Source: CAIKMD01 sp963729935
GTDB taxonomy: Bacteria; Pseudomonadota; Alphaproteobacteria; ATCC43930; CGMCC-115725
Reading direction: 5' to 3'
Assembly: GCA_963729935.1 (NCBI GenBank)
Contig: CAVSPW010000002.1
Location: 806,001 to 870,000 of the forward strand
DNA: 64,000 nucleotides
Below are positions 17,707 through 25,258 of the stretch, in pieces. Every line of letters starts with the position of its first letter. Position 1 is the first letter of the stretch. Made by a program: the position numbers and the translations under genes. The notes beneath the pieces are model-generated. The model was not told the origin of the DNA. It was given only the letters and a program-made list of their open reading frames with translations, and searched no databases.

Positions 17707-18669
17707 ATGAAAAAGAGAGAAGATCCCAAAGATCTTGTTGTCTACCAGGCGAAGTCTGGCGCGATCGAGCTACGTGCCGACGTTGCTCACGAGACGATCT
17801 GGGCGACGCAAGCGCAGATTACCAAACTGTTTGGTGTTGATCGGACCGTCATTACCCGGCATATCCGGAATGTCATTCGAGACGGCGAAATAGACGAAAA
17901 AAGCAATGTGCAAAAAGTGCACATTGCAAACTCCGACCGGCCAGTTTCGCTGTATTCTCTCGATGTCGTTCTTTCGGTTGGTTACCGCACCAATTCGAAG
18001 GCAGCGGTGGCATTCCGCCGCTGGGCCACCAAAACTCTCCGTGAGCACATTACGAAGGGTTACACGATCAATCGCAGGCAGATTGCGAAAAACTACGACG
18101 CGTTCATGAAGGCGGTCGTCGATATCCAGAGCCTGCTGCCCGACCATGTGACGCTCGATCCAAAGCAAATCCTCGAACTCATCAAGGAGTTCTCGGCAAC
18201 CTGGGTGTCGCTCGACGCCTATGACCGCGAGGCGCTCGAGCCGATTGGCGCGACCAAGAAAACGGTCGAGCTCTCGAGCGCAGAACTGAAGACCGCCATC
18301 GCCAATCTGCGGGCGGAGCTCATCGACAAAGGCGAAGCGTCAGATCTCTTTGCACATGAGCAGCGCCCTGGCGGCATCGAGGGCATCATTGGCAACGTCA
18401 TGCAGAGCTTCGGCGGCAAGCCGCTGTACGAGACCGTGGAGGAGCAGGCTGCCCACCTCCTTTACTTCATGGTGAAGAACCATCCGTTCACGGATGGCAA
18501 CAAACGCTGTGGGGCATTTGCCTTCGTCTGGTTCTTGCGGAAGGCCGGAATACGGGGAGCGAAGAAGATCAGCCCGATCGGGCTCACCGTGCTCACGCTT
18601 CTTACCGCCGAAAGTGCTCCAGAAAAGAAAGACCAGATGGTGGCTCTGATCACCCACCTTCTGAGATAA
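17707..18669 (+). CDS. RhuM-type DNA-binding domain fused to Fic/Doc domain
   Basis: 320 residues. The N-terminal about 110 residues are RhuM-like (IWATQAQITKLFGVDRTVITRHIRNV, LYSLDVVLSVGYRTNSKAAVAFRRWA). The C-terminal Fic core has the complete motif HPFTDGNKR at residues 259-267, so the catalytic His and the phosphate-anchoring Gly/Asn/Arg are present. Fic proteins usually AMPylate or otherwise modify a target; Doc types phosphorylate EF-Tu. No separate antitoxin gene is adjacent, so any inhibition must be internal or from elsewhere. It lies between two IS1595 remnants; 17419-17706 upstream is non-coding. Confidence 0.88.
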   Translation: MKKREDPKDLVVYQAKSGAIELRADVAHETIWATQAQITKLFGVDRTVITRHIRNVIRDGEIDEKSNVQKVHIANSDRPVSLYSLDVVLSVGYRTNSKAAVAFRRWATKTLREHITKGYTINRRQIAKNYDAFMKAVVDIQSLLPDHVTLDPKQILELIKEFSATWVSLDAYDREALEPIGATKKTVELSSAELKTAIANLRAELIDKGEASDLFAHEQRPGGIEGIIGNVMQSFGGKPLYETVEEQAAHLLYFMVKNHPFTDGNKRCGAFAFVWFLRKAGIRGAKKISPIGLTVLTLLTAESAPEKKDQMVALITHLLR

Positions 18670-18689
18670 AGCGAGATCGCGCGCCGGCG

Positions 18690-18822
18690 TTGGGAGCGAA
18701 AATCGGCCGGCCCTCAGATGGCGAGCCATCGCGGGGCGCCGTGGGAGGCCAATTCGGCTTGACCCGCAGCAGCGGTCACGAGATTCTCTCGGACAAGGCT
18801 TTGTTTGGTCTATAAAGGGGGG
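18690..18822 (+). pseudogene. IS1595 3'-end remnant
   Basis: Translation of the last about 35 codons (SRGAVGGQFGL.., ending LSDKALFGL) matches the tail of the 16.87-17.42 kb copy (LRGAVGRQFLR.., LSDRALFGL). The right terminus GGTCTATAAAGGGGGG follows. The remainder of the transposase is absent; the Fic gene lies immediately upstream. Confidence 0.75.
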
Positions 18823-18825
18823 AAT

Positions 18826-18884
18826 TTCAACACCTTCGCCTACGGGCAAGCACCGAAAACTAGCCTGTAGGCGAAGGTGTTGAA
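18826..18884 (-). repeat. 59-nt compound palindrome, copy 2
   Basis: Perfect 18-bp stem TTCAACACCTTCGCCTAC / GTAGGCGAAGGTGTTGAA. Relative to copy 1 one position changes T to C with the partner A to G, a compensatory change. The loop (GCACCGAAA) is inverted relative to copy 1. It begins 3 bp after the IS1595 right end. Confidence 0.9.
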
Positions 18885-18955
18885 AGTGCCCGCTACGCAG
18901 ACGAAAAATCGCGTCGCATCATGGCGTTATCGGCATTCGCGCCTCTCGGAAAAAT
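18885..18955 (+). repeat. 71-nt palindrome flank, second copy
   Basis: GTGCCCGCTACGCAGACG..CTCTCGGAAAAAT is nearly identical to the reverse complement of 7798-7868. Downstream, 18956-19115 holds no gene I can recognise. Confidence 0.8.
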
Positions 18956-19115
18956 CTCCGACACGTCCCCCGCTCACAACTGATTGGAATCGCTGTCCCA
19001 TCGCTTCTCCTGCCCGACTGGGCCAATTCGGGAATCCGCGGAAAACGGGGATTTGGCGCCGGCGCGAAGACCTGGCGGTGGCGTAACTGTTTGAACTCCA
19101 ACAAGATGAGGCCTT

Positions 19116-19174
19116 TTCAACACCTCTACTTACAGCCTAGCACCGAAAGCTAGCCTGTAGGCATAGGTGTTGAA
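19116..19174 (-). repeat. 59-nt compound palindrome, copy 3 (imperfect stem)
   Basis: Arms TTCAACACCTCTACTTACAG and CTGTAGGCATAGGTGTTGAA; three positions deviate (two mismatches, one G-T wobble). The loop CACCGAAAG has the same orientation as copy 2. It lies 137 bp after the stop of the intact AAA+ gene. Confidence 0.85.
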
Positions 19175-19310
19175 ATCTGCGCCATTGGGCGGTTTTAATT
19201 TCGTGTTTTCAGGCTCTTATGCGCCGGTGTCGTGCCGAAGAAATCTGCCAGAAGGAACGATGGCCAGCCAGCGTCGCCGGATTTGCGTGCGTGGGCTGAT
19301 TCCTGGCCGT

Positions 19311-20714
19311 TCAGTTCAGAAGTTGCGCGGCGCCGATCAGGCGAATGGACGGATCTGATGCGGCTCGACGCGAGAGATCGCGCGTGAATCCGCTACGGGA
19401 GTAAACGAGATAAAAGCGTTTTGCGTCATGGCCATAAGAAGTCGACGCGGAACATTCAATGAGATGGTCGAGCACATGTTCGCCGACGGCGTCCTTCCAC
19501 CACTTGCATTCACCGTAGATTGCCGTTCCGTCCAGCAATGCCCCCGCGACATCGATGTCAAACTCAGCCGCCCATATCTGACCGATCGTGCGGGCCGGGG
19601 CAGGCAGGATCTCCTGCAAATAGAGGCGAGCATGGTCGCGGCAGATCCACTCGAACAAGTCGCCCATGTGTTCGTCCAGTTTCGGGATGACAGCATGAGG
19701 CAGCACTTGCTCGGCGTGGCCAGAGACCAGCGCCGAGACGTTCGGCAGACAGAAGCGGAACCAGAAGGCCAAGAATGGATCGTCCAGAAAGTAGCGTCGA
19801 TCGCGCTCGCGCTCGGTCGCGTCGAGCGAACGCACAGTCCGTATCAGGCGCAGCTCAGAAAGCTTTTCAAGGTACGGCGTTAGCGCCGCTCCGCTTGCGA
19901 ATTCTTTCACCCGGCCGACAATTTCTCCCGACTTCGTGCATCCTTCGGCGATGGCGCGCAAGATGGTCGCATAGCGCGAGACGTCCCGCAATTCGGCCTG
20001 CAGCAGATGCTCCGGCTCATCCGCGAGAGGCGCGCCTTTCGCCAGCACGAGATCGCGTATGTTCTCGTGAAGGGACGCGTGCGGGTCGCATAGGCTGAGG
20101 TAGAACGGGATTCCGCCGAACACCGCCCAGGCGCGAAGCCTGTCCTCCGCTGACCAGCGTGGAAAGAACCGCGCGGCATCCCGATAGGGCAGCGGCCCCA
20201 CATCCAACTTCAGGTTCTGGCGGCCGTGCAGCGGGTTTTTCTCCGCCAGGAGATTCTCCATGAATGAGATCTTCGACCCGCACAAGACCAGGTTGAATGG
20301 GTGGCGTTTCGCGCGCACCTCGTCCCAAAATTTCTGGATGACCGAGGGCAATGAATTGTCGACTTCGCACAGATACGGAAACTCGTCGAGGATGACAGTC
20401 AGGCCGTGCCGTGTCTCGGCCGCGCGGTGGATGTGGACGAGCGCGGCGTGCCAGTCGGAAATGCCGTCGAGCACGGGATCGGAGCCCAAAAGCTTGGCGG
20501 CCACGGACTTGAAGAGCGTAAGGCTCATGGAGCTTGCGATCTTTGTCGCCTGATAGTAGATCGTCGGCTGCTCCGCCACGGCCTCCAGCAGGAGACGAGA
20601 CTTTCCCACTCGGCGTCGGCCGAGTACGACGAGCAGGGATGGCCGCTTGCGGTTCAGTTCACGCCGAAGCGCGGCGAGATCGATCTCTCTTCCGACGAAT
20701 CCGCGGGGTGTCAT
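19311..20714 (-). CDS. AAA+ ATPase with PD-(D/E)XK-like C-terminus (DUF234/DUF4143-type superfamily)
   Basis: 467 residues, complete. N-terminal GFVGRE, Walker A GRRRVGKS (32-39), Walker B LTVILDEFPYL (about 105-115), sensor-like LVLCGSKISFMENLLA. The middle winged helix (KSGEIVGRVKEFASGAALTPYLEKLSELRLI) precedes a C-terminal module with FDIDVAGALLDGTAIYGECKWW, a D-x(n)-E-x-K arrangement of PD-(D/E)XK nucleases. The family is abundant and often mobile in archaea and bacteria; its biochemical role is poorly known. The gene lies between palindromes 3 and 4, which are inverted relative to each other, and has an AT-rich operator-like promoter. Confidence 0.88.
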   Translation of the reverse strand: MTPRGFVGREIDLAALRRELNRKRPSLLVVLGRRRVGKSRLLLEAVAEQPTIYYQATKIASSMSLTLFKSVAAKLLGSDPVLDGISDWHAALVHIHRAAETRHGLTVILDEFPYLCEVDNSLPSVIQKFWDEVRAKRHPFNLVLCGSKISFMENLLAEKNPLHGRQNLKLDVGPLPYRDAARFFPRWSAEDRLRAWAVFGGIPFYLSLCDPHASLHENIRDLVLAKGAPLADEPEHLLQAELRDVSRYATILRAIAEGCTKSGEIVGRVKEFASGAALTPYLEKLSELRLIRTVRSLDATERERDRRYFLDDPFLAFWFRFCLPNVSALVSGHAEQVLPHAVIPKLDEHMGDLFEWICRDHARLYLQEILPAPARTIGQIWAAEFDIDVAGALLDGTAIYGECKWWKDAVGEHVLDHLIECSASTSYGHDAKRFYLVYSRSGFTRDLSRRAASDPSIRLIGAAQLLN

Positions 20715-20741
20715 TAGATTTTCTCGATTAGCATAATCCTA

Positions 20742-20767
20742 ATTAGTATAATCATAATTATACTAAT
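20742..20767 (-). promoter_or_regulatory. AT-rich promoter/operator of the AAA+ gene
   Basis: Perfect 11-bp inverted repeat ATTAGTATAAT-CATA-ATTATACTAAT located 28 bp before the start codon, with a third related half-site (GATTAGCATAATC) at 20727-20739. On the minus strand it includes TATAAT, a good -10 hexamer. This is one of the most AT-rich spots in the window. The rest of 20715-21066 holds palindrome 4 and the antitoxin promoter. Confidence 0.55.
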
Positions 20768-20879
20768 CGGGAGTCGCGGTCAAGTTCGGGTTCGGCGGCA
20801 CGCCGGAAATGGCGGTTTTTCGCCGCCATGCGGTCCAATGGTGGTCGTATCTTATTGAAATATCTTCACAAAAGCAGTC

Positions 20880-20938
20880 CTCAACACCTATGCCTACGGG
20901 CTAGCTTTCGGTGTTAGCCTGTAGGCATAGGTGTTGAA
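20880..20938 (+). repeat. 59-nt compound palindrome, copy 4
   Basis: TCAACACCTATGCCTAC / GTAGGCATAGGTGTTGA pair perfectly; the outermost base differs from the other copies. One inner pair is changed from T-A to A-T relative to copy 1, again compensatory. Loop orientation is as copy 1, so copies 3 and 4 face each other across the AAA+ gene. Confidence 0.9.
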
Positions 20939-21012
20939 GACCGCATTCAGCCCGGAATTTCAATAATATACCGTGACGCATCAGCTAGATCTTTTTCAAG
21001 GCCGTCCTGGGC

Positions 21013-21045
21013 TTGACAAGTGTGGGACAAATCATATATTTTGTC
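21013..21045 (+). promoter_or_regulatory. antitoxin promoter with operator palindrome
   Basis: TTGACA (21013-21018) and, 16 bp on, TATATT (21035-21040) form a sigma70-like promoter. GACAAA (21026-21031) and TTTGTC (21040-21045) form an inverted repeat over the -10, as expected for toxin-antitoxin autoregulation. Confidence 0.55.
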
Positions 21046-21066
21046 TGACATTTGCTGGAGGTTGCT

Positions 21067-21369
21067 ATGGCGATGCCGCTCGGATTTGTCGCTAAGAAAG
21101 ATGATGAGGAAGAAGTTGCGCTCGACCGCAACAAGCTCATCCTCGAACAGGCCCGGGACGCTGGCCTTCTCGGGGCCGCGAAGGATTTCAAGGTGTCCGG
21201 CCGTGTCTCGACCGTTCTAATCGAGGCAGCCAAGGCCCGGGCCCACATCGATTCTGTTTCCGACCTCCTTGAACTCGCTCTCTCCAGGCTTGCTCTTGAA
21301 GACGATTTCGGCCGCAAATTCTTGCGCCGGAAGGGAACGGTGCCAAAGGACGTTGACCTTGAGTTTTAA
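21067..21369 (+). CDS. putative antitoxin of PIN-domain toxin
   Basis: 100 residues, ATG 21067 preceded by TGGAGG. Acidic N-terminus (KKDDEEEVALDRNK) followed by helices and a charged tail (DDFGRKFLRRKGTVPKDVDLEF). It is not clearly one of the standard AbrB, RHH or Phd antitoxin types; the call rests on size and position 40 bp before a PIN toxin, plus the palindromic promoter. The tail probably binds the toxin. Confidence 0.6.
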   Translation: MAMPLGFVAKKDDEEEVALDRNKLILEQARDAGLLGAAKDFKVSGRVSTVLIEAAKARAHIDSVSDLLELALSRLALEDDFGRKFLRRKGTVPKDVDLEF

Positions 21370-21409
21370 CCTTCATAAGGCGCTTCGGCAGTTAAAGCCG
21401 GGGCGCCGC

Positions 21410-21931
21410 ATGGCTCGTCCGGAGCCTCGGCCTGACGAGGATATCGACTGGGCCGACGAAGCGCGACCCATCGAAGGACAACTGCTGCTGGACACGACCG
21501 TCTATATCGATGTTCTGCATGGCAGCGTTCCCGAAGCGGTTGCCAAGCTAATTACGTTCCGGACCTGCAACCATTCGGCCGTCTGCTTGGCGGAGATGAC
21601 GCACGCGTTCGGCCGCCTGGATCCTCAGCACCCAGGAACAAGTCGGGCTCTGAAAGCCATTGAACAGACGATCGAAAATGACATCCCGCCGCACAGGATT
21701 TTCACGCCGGGAGATGACGTCTGGGGGGCAGCAGGAATGCTCTCAGGCACCGTGATGCGTCTTTTCGAAATTGAGAAGGGCTCCCGCAATCAATTCTTGA
21801 ATGATGCCCTCCTTTATCTTCACGGCGCCAAGCTCGGCTGCACGGTGCTCACGAGGAACGTGCGGGATTTCGACATCATGAATCAGCTCGCGCCGTTTGG
21901 ACGGGTGTTGTTCTACCGTCAAGCCCAATAG
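21410..21931 (+). CDS. PIN-domain toxin (VapC-like ribonuclease)
   Basis: 173 residues. PIN acidic residues: LLDTTVYIDVL (first Asp), CLAEMTHAFG (Glu), NDALLYLHGAKLGCTVLTRNVRDFD (later Asp residues). VapC proteins are Mg-dependent RNases that cut tRNA or rRNA. The N-terminus (MARPEPRPDEDIDWADEARPIEG) is an acidic extension before the domain. Co-transcribed with the upstream antitoxin. Confidence 0.82.
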   Translation: MARPEPRPDEDIDWADEARPIEGQLLLDTTVYIDVLHGSVPEAVAKLITFRTCNHSAVCLAEMTHAFGRLDPQHPGTSRALKAIEQTIENDIPPHRIFTPGDDVWGAAGMLSGTVMRLFEIEKGSRNQFLNDALLYLHGAKLGCTVLTRNVRDFDIMNQLAPFGRVLFYRQAQ

Positions 21932-22060
21932 GCAAGACCGCTATCGCAGCTCCGCTTATTGTCCTGCTGATCGCGATCGCTCCCCGGAGATTTATCCGAG
22001 AGAAAGACAGGCCCGTCACGCGCTGGGAAGCCAGTGACCTTGCCCCCGATCTGCCCTCGA

Positions 22061-22897
22061 TCATAAGCAGAATCCGTTCTGGTTATGCCCCTTGTGGGGG
22101 CGGGTTGCAAACTGTGTTGGGGTGAGGCCGTTGAGGCTCGTGTGCGGGCGCTCGGTGTTGTAATCGATCCTCCAGGTTTCGATGATCCGGCGCGCCTGCT
22201 TGAGGCTGGGGAAGAGATGCTCGTTGAGGCATTCGTCGCGCAGCCGTCCGTTGAAGGACTCGACGAAGCCATTCTGCATCGGCTTGCCGGGCGCGATGTA
22301 ATGCCATTCGACGCGGCGCTCCTGCTGCCAGCGCAGTATGGCGTGCGAGGTCAGCTCGGTGCCGTTGTCGCTGACGATCATGCACGGCCGCCCGCGGCCC
22401 TCGACCAGACGATCGAGCTCGCGCGCGACGCGAACGCCGGAGAGCGAGTTGTCGGCGACGAGCGCCAGGCATTCACGGCTGAAGTCGTCAACCACGGCCA
22501 GGATGCGGAAGCGGCGACCGTCGGCGAGGGTATCCATGACGAAGTCGAGCGACCAGCGCTGGTTCGGGGCTTGCGGGATCGCCATCGGCGCCCGCGTGCC
22601 CAAGGCGCGTTTCCTGCCGCCGCGCCGGCGCACCGTGAGCCGCTCCTCGCGGTAGATCCGGAACAGCTTCTTGTGGTTGACCGCCACGCCCTCGCGCACC
22701 AATAAGATATGCAGGCGGCGGTAGCCGAACCGGCGCCGCTGCGATGCCAAAGCACGAAGTCGTTCCCGTATCCCGGCATCATCCGGGCGGCGTGAGGCGT
22801 AGCGGTAGGTCTTTGGCGCCAGATCCACCAGCCCACAGGCACGACGCTGCGAATAGCTCTTCTCTTCGATCGCCCAGGTCACGGCTTTCCTCCGCAA
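22061..22897 (-). CDS. IS407-group transposase OrfB (DDE integrase domain)
   Basis: 278 residues from the first ATG. HTH_21 segment (ASQRRRFGYRRLHILLVREG) then rve core with the three acidic residues: WSLDFVMD, IVSDNGTEL and FVESFNGRLRDECLNEH. In this family it is normally produced as an OrfAB fusion by -1 frameshifting near the OrfA end, so the native start may lie upstream of 22897. Confidence 0.92.
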   Translation of the reverse strand: MRRKAVTWAIEEKSYSQRRACGLVDLAPKTYRYASRRPDDAGIRERLRALASQRRRFGYRRLHILLVREGVAVNHKKLFRIYREERLTVRRRGGRKRALGTRAPMAIPQAPNQRWSLDFVMDTLADGRRFRILAVVDDFSRECLALVADNSLSGVRVARELDRLVEGRGRPCMIVSDNGTELTSHAILRWQQERRVEWHYIAPGKPMQNGFVESFNGRLRDECLNEHLFPSLKQARRIIETWRIDYNTERPHTSLNGLTPTQFATRPHKGHNQNGFCL

Positions 22898-22905
22898 GCC
22901 GGGCG

Positions 22906-23172
22906 TCAGAAGTTTTTTCCGAGCATCTCTTTCAGCGTCGCCACATCGAGCGCCGATTCCGCCAGCAGCTTCTTCAGCTTCCGGTTCTCTTCCTCGAGAG
23001 CCTTCAGCTTGCGGGCGTCCGACACCTCCATCCCGCCATACTTCGAACGCCAGTTATAGAAAGTCGCATCGCTGATCCCATGCCGGCGACAGACATCCGC
23101 CGCAGGCATCCCAGCCTGATGCTCCTTCAAAATCCCGATGATCTGCTCTTCCGAAAACCGTGACCGCTTCAT
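22906..23172 (-). CDS. IS407-group transposase OrfA (HTH)
   Basis: 88 residues beginning MKRSRFSEEQIIGILKEHQAG, the signature start of this group, with an HTH (PAADVCRRHGISDATFYNWRSKYGG) and a leucine-zipper-like tail (ALEEENRKLKKLLAESAL). It binds element ends and provides the first part of the transposase. Confidence 0.93.
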   Translation of the reverse strand: MKRSRFSEEQIIGILKEHQAGMPAADVCRRHGISDATFYNWRSKYGGMEVSDARKLKALEEENRKLKKLLAESALDVATLKEMLGKNF

Positions 23173-23506
23173 CGTCCGTCTCCTGATCGACGGACTCTAA
23201 CCTCAAATCGGGGGCGTTTCAGGGGGCAAGGTCACCAGCAGCTTAGCCGATGCGAGCAGGCTCAAGGCGCCCCTGCTTTGAATATCGGGCACGCGCGACC
23301 CATCGCAGATTTCGCGCGAGGCCGGTTTCGACAAAGTGCCGGCCAATCCGCTCAACCGCTATATCCTGCTCAATGCGGGTCACATGGATACGCCTGACAA
23401 CGCGGCGGACGCCGTGGTCGCGTGGCTTAAGGACTTAGCAAAGAACTAGATGTTTGATCCCAAGGTTTGGTAGTGCATTGTTTTCCAGGGAATGGAAGGA
23501 TGCGCT

Positions 23507-23785
23507 ATGGGGCAGGTTCTTCACGGCTGCGCCACAACGACAGAGGCAATCCGTCGAATAATGCAAAATAGTCAAGAGAGCCCGAGGGCGCTGTCCAAGC
23601 GGTACGGGATCAATCCTAAGACGGTCGCTAAGTGGAAGAGGCGCGACCCCGTTGCCGATCTGCTGACCGGCGCCAAAGAACCGAAGTCCACCAGCTTGTC
23701 GCTCGAGGACGAAGCCATCATCGTTGCCTTTCGCAAGCACACGCTGCAGCCACTCGATGACTGCCTCTATTCCCTCCAGACATAG
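23507..23785 (+). pseudogene. IS481-like transposase, N-terminal fragment
   Basis: MGQVLHGCATTTEAIRR..SPRALSKRYGINPKTVAKWKRR is the typical N-terminal HTH of an IS481 subgroup; the frame ends after PLDDCLYSLQ, where intact members continue into the integrase domain. It is a different subgroup from the 2.5-3.5 kb element. Confidence 0.75.
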
Positions 23786-23823
23786 GTCGGCAGGATTCCC
23801 GGTCGGCCCACCGATCTCAAAAG

Positions 23824-23837
23824 TTGATCTGGGTCAA
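23824..23837. promoter_or_regulatory. FNR/FixK-type box
   Basis: TTGAT-CTGG-GTCAA, full consensus. Box centre at -41.5 predicts a transcript start near 23872 and a 25-nt leader for the quinone-reductase gene. Confidence 0.65.
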
Positions 23838-23896
23838 GGCGATGCCGTGCGTTCGCAGGCACAATACAAATAGAAAGATCATTGGGATATAGGCCG

Positions 23897-24500
23897 ATGG
23901 ATCACGTTATTGTCGTTGCCCATCCGCGACCAGACAGCTTTACGGCCGCGGCCGCCGCTGCCTATGCCGATGAATTGGAACGATTGGGACATAAGCCTCA
24001 CCTGCGTGACCTCTACGTGCTGAGCTTTAATCCCGTCCTTGGTGCCAACGAATTGGGCGGCTTTCCGGCCGACCGCAAGGTGCCTGAAGATGTCCGGCAG
24101 GAGCAGGCCCTTCTCGCTGCGGCCGGTGCGGTCGCCCTTTTTTATCCGCTGTGGTGGGCGTCGATGCCCGCGATCATGAAAGGCTACATCGATCGAGTGC
24201 TGTCTTACGGATTTGCCTATGACTACCAAGGGGGGGAACGTTCATGGTCTGCTCGCAGGCAAAAAGAGCCTGATCGTCACCGTTTCGGCTGCGCCCAACA
24301 AAGAGCTAAAAAAGAGCGGCGAATGGAAGGCGATCCGGACGCTCTTGGATGCGCATATTTTTGAGACCTGCGGCTTCGAGGTGAGCGAACATCTCCATTT
24401 TGGCGAGATCATTCCCGGCCTTTCGAAGGCCGACGCGGATGCGCATATCGAGGCCGTTCGCTATGCAGCCAGAAAACATTTTGGCGTCGTCCCGGGTTAA
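23897..24500 (+). pseudogene. flavodoxin-fold NAD(P)H:quinone oxidoreductase, frameshifted in a G7 tract
   Basis: The first frame gives MDHVIVVAHPRPDSFTAAAA, the FMN-site segment LFYPLWWASMPAIMKGYIDRVLSYGFAYDY, then derails at seven Gs (24230-24236). Another frame continues GGNVHGLLAGKKSLIVTVSAAP to GLSKADADAHIEAVRYAARKHFG, ending 24500. Removing one G restores about 200 residues of an NQO/MdaB/KefF-type enzyme, which reduces quinones by two electrons. It could be a pseudogene, a sequencing error, or slipped-strand phase variation. Confidence 0.75.
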
Positions 24501-24667
24501 GGCTGCTGGGGTCGCGACGAGGGGACATAGTCGCTTTCATCGCATCGGCGTCGATGAGCCCGATCGCCGTCGATAACGTGCCCCGGAAGGGGCGCGAGAC
24601 CGACTGGTCGCTCGTTTCATTTAATTCGAAAAAACAAGGATTTTGTGCTTTTGCCGCCAGCGGGGCG

Positions 24668-24880
24668 ATGGATCCGATCATGCCGGCGAGCCGGCCGTAG
24701 ATTGGCGTGGTCTTGGCTGAAGTAATGAGGTAGGCGGAGACCACCCAGGACATGAGCTCGAAGTCCTTGAGATCGCGCGCGATCGTCCAGAGGGCGGTCG
24801 CCACGATCGTCTGATCAAGCGCAGCCAAGAACATCGCGAGCAAGCGGCCAGCAATGACAGATCGAATTTCGCTGGGGGAG
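24668..24880 (-). pseudogene. DHA2-type MFS drug transporter, N-terminal fragment
   Basis: FSPSEIRSVIAGRLLAMFLAALDQTIVATALWTIARDL..MSWVVSAYLITSAKTTPIYGRLAG is transmembrane helix 1 to motif A of an EmrB/QacA-type exporter. The sequence before and after is unrelated, so only about 70 of 450-500 residues remain. Confidence 0.7.
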
Positions 24881-25258
24881 AATGTTGGGATCTGTGTCGC
24901 AGGCCGATCGAGGGCTCCGTCGCGTGATACCCAAGCTGCGAACCCAGAAGCACCAACGCTGTGAGCAGCCTAAAATGCTCTTCGCGCCTTGGATGATCTC
25001 AACACGGGCGAGCATGGGGCATCTTTCTTTACGCCGCACATTCGGCTTGATGCGACGGGGCCATCGGCGGATTAACGGCGGGTCGGGCGAAGATGGGATG
25101 TGCGATTCCTTGTTTGCGACTGCTCGTTCTCGGCGTTGACGGCATTCGCATCGTACTCTTCCGCCATTTCAAGGAGTGCCTGAATGAAGTTTAGTTCTTG
25201 TACGTTCGCCGACAAGAGGCGCTGTCGCCCGGCGGCCGAGAAAAGATAAGTCGCGCCG
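24881..25258. other. junction between mobile region and metabolic region, no clear gene
   Basis: A minus-strand frame (about 25080-25255, DGATYLFSAAGRQRLLSANVQELNFIQALLEMAEEYDANAV) runs from the CBS gene stop and looks coding in part, but has no start codon or family I recognise. No terminator was found. Confidence 0.3.

Larger units (their letters stand above)
22035..23234 (-). mobile_element. complete IS3-family element, IS407 group, with 4-bp target duplication
   Basis: Ends TGACCTTGCCCCC (22035-22047) and its complement GGGGGCAAGGTCA (23222-23234). CCAG is duplicated on both sides (22031-22034 and 23235-23238), the length known for IS407-group insertions. Both ORFs are intact, so this is a recent, possibly active copy. 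It splits a hydrolase remnant. Confidence 0.93.
21932..23449 (+). pseudogene. alpha/beta-hydrolase C-terminal fragment, split by IS407 and frameshifted
   Basis: Joining 21932-22034 to 23239-23449 across one copy of the CCAG duplication gives a continuous reading: IAPRRFIREKDRPVTRWEA then SSLADASRLKAPLL. A frameshift near 23279 follows (in-frame TGA), and the other frame resumes ISGTRDPSQISREAGFDKV and LNAGHMDTPDNAADAVVAWL, with the acid (TRDP) and catalytic His (AGHMD) regions typical of alpha/beta hydrolases. The N-terminus with the nucleophile is missing, so the gene was already truncated. It ends at TAG 23449. Confidence 0.6.

Noticed and set aside
7869..20938. Palindromes as integron attC sites carrying cassettes (Fic, ATPase, toxin-antitoxin).
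   Set aside because: The ends read YYYAAC..GTTRRR, close to attC cores, but the outermost R and Y are missing, the stems are perfect without the extrahelical bases attC needs, orientations alternate, and no IntI gene is present.
7869..20938. Palindromes as a degenerate CRISPR array.
   Set aside because: Only four copies, kilobases apart, with no spacers of regular length and no cas genes.
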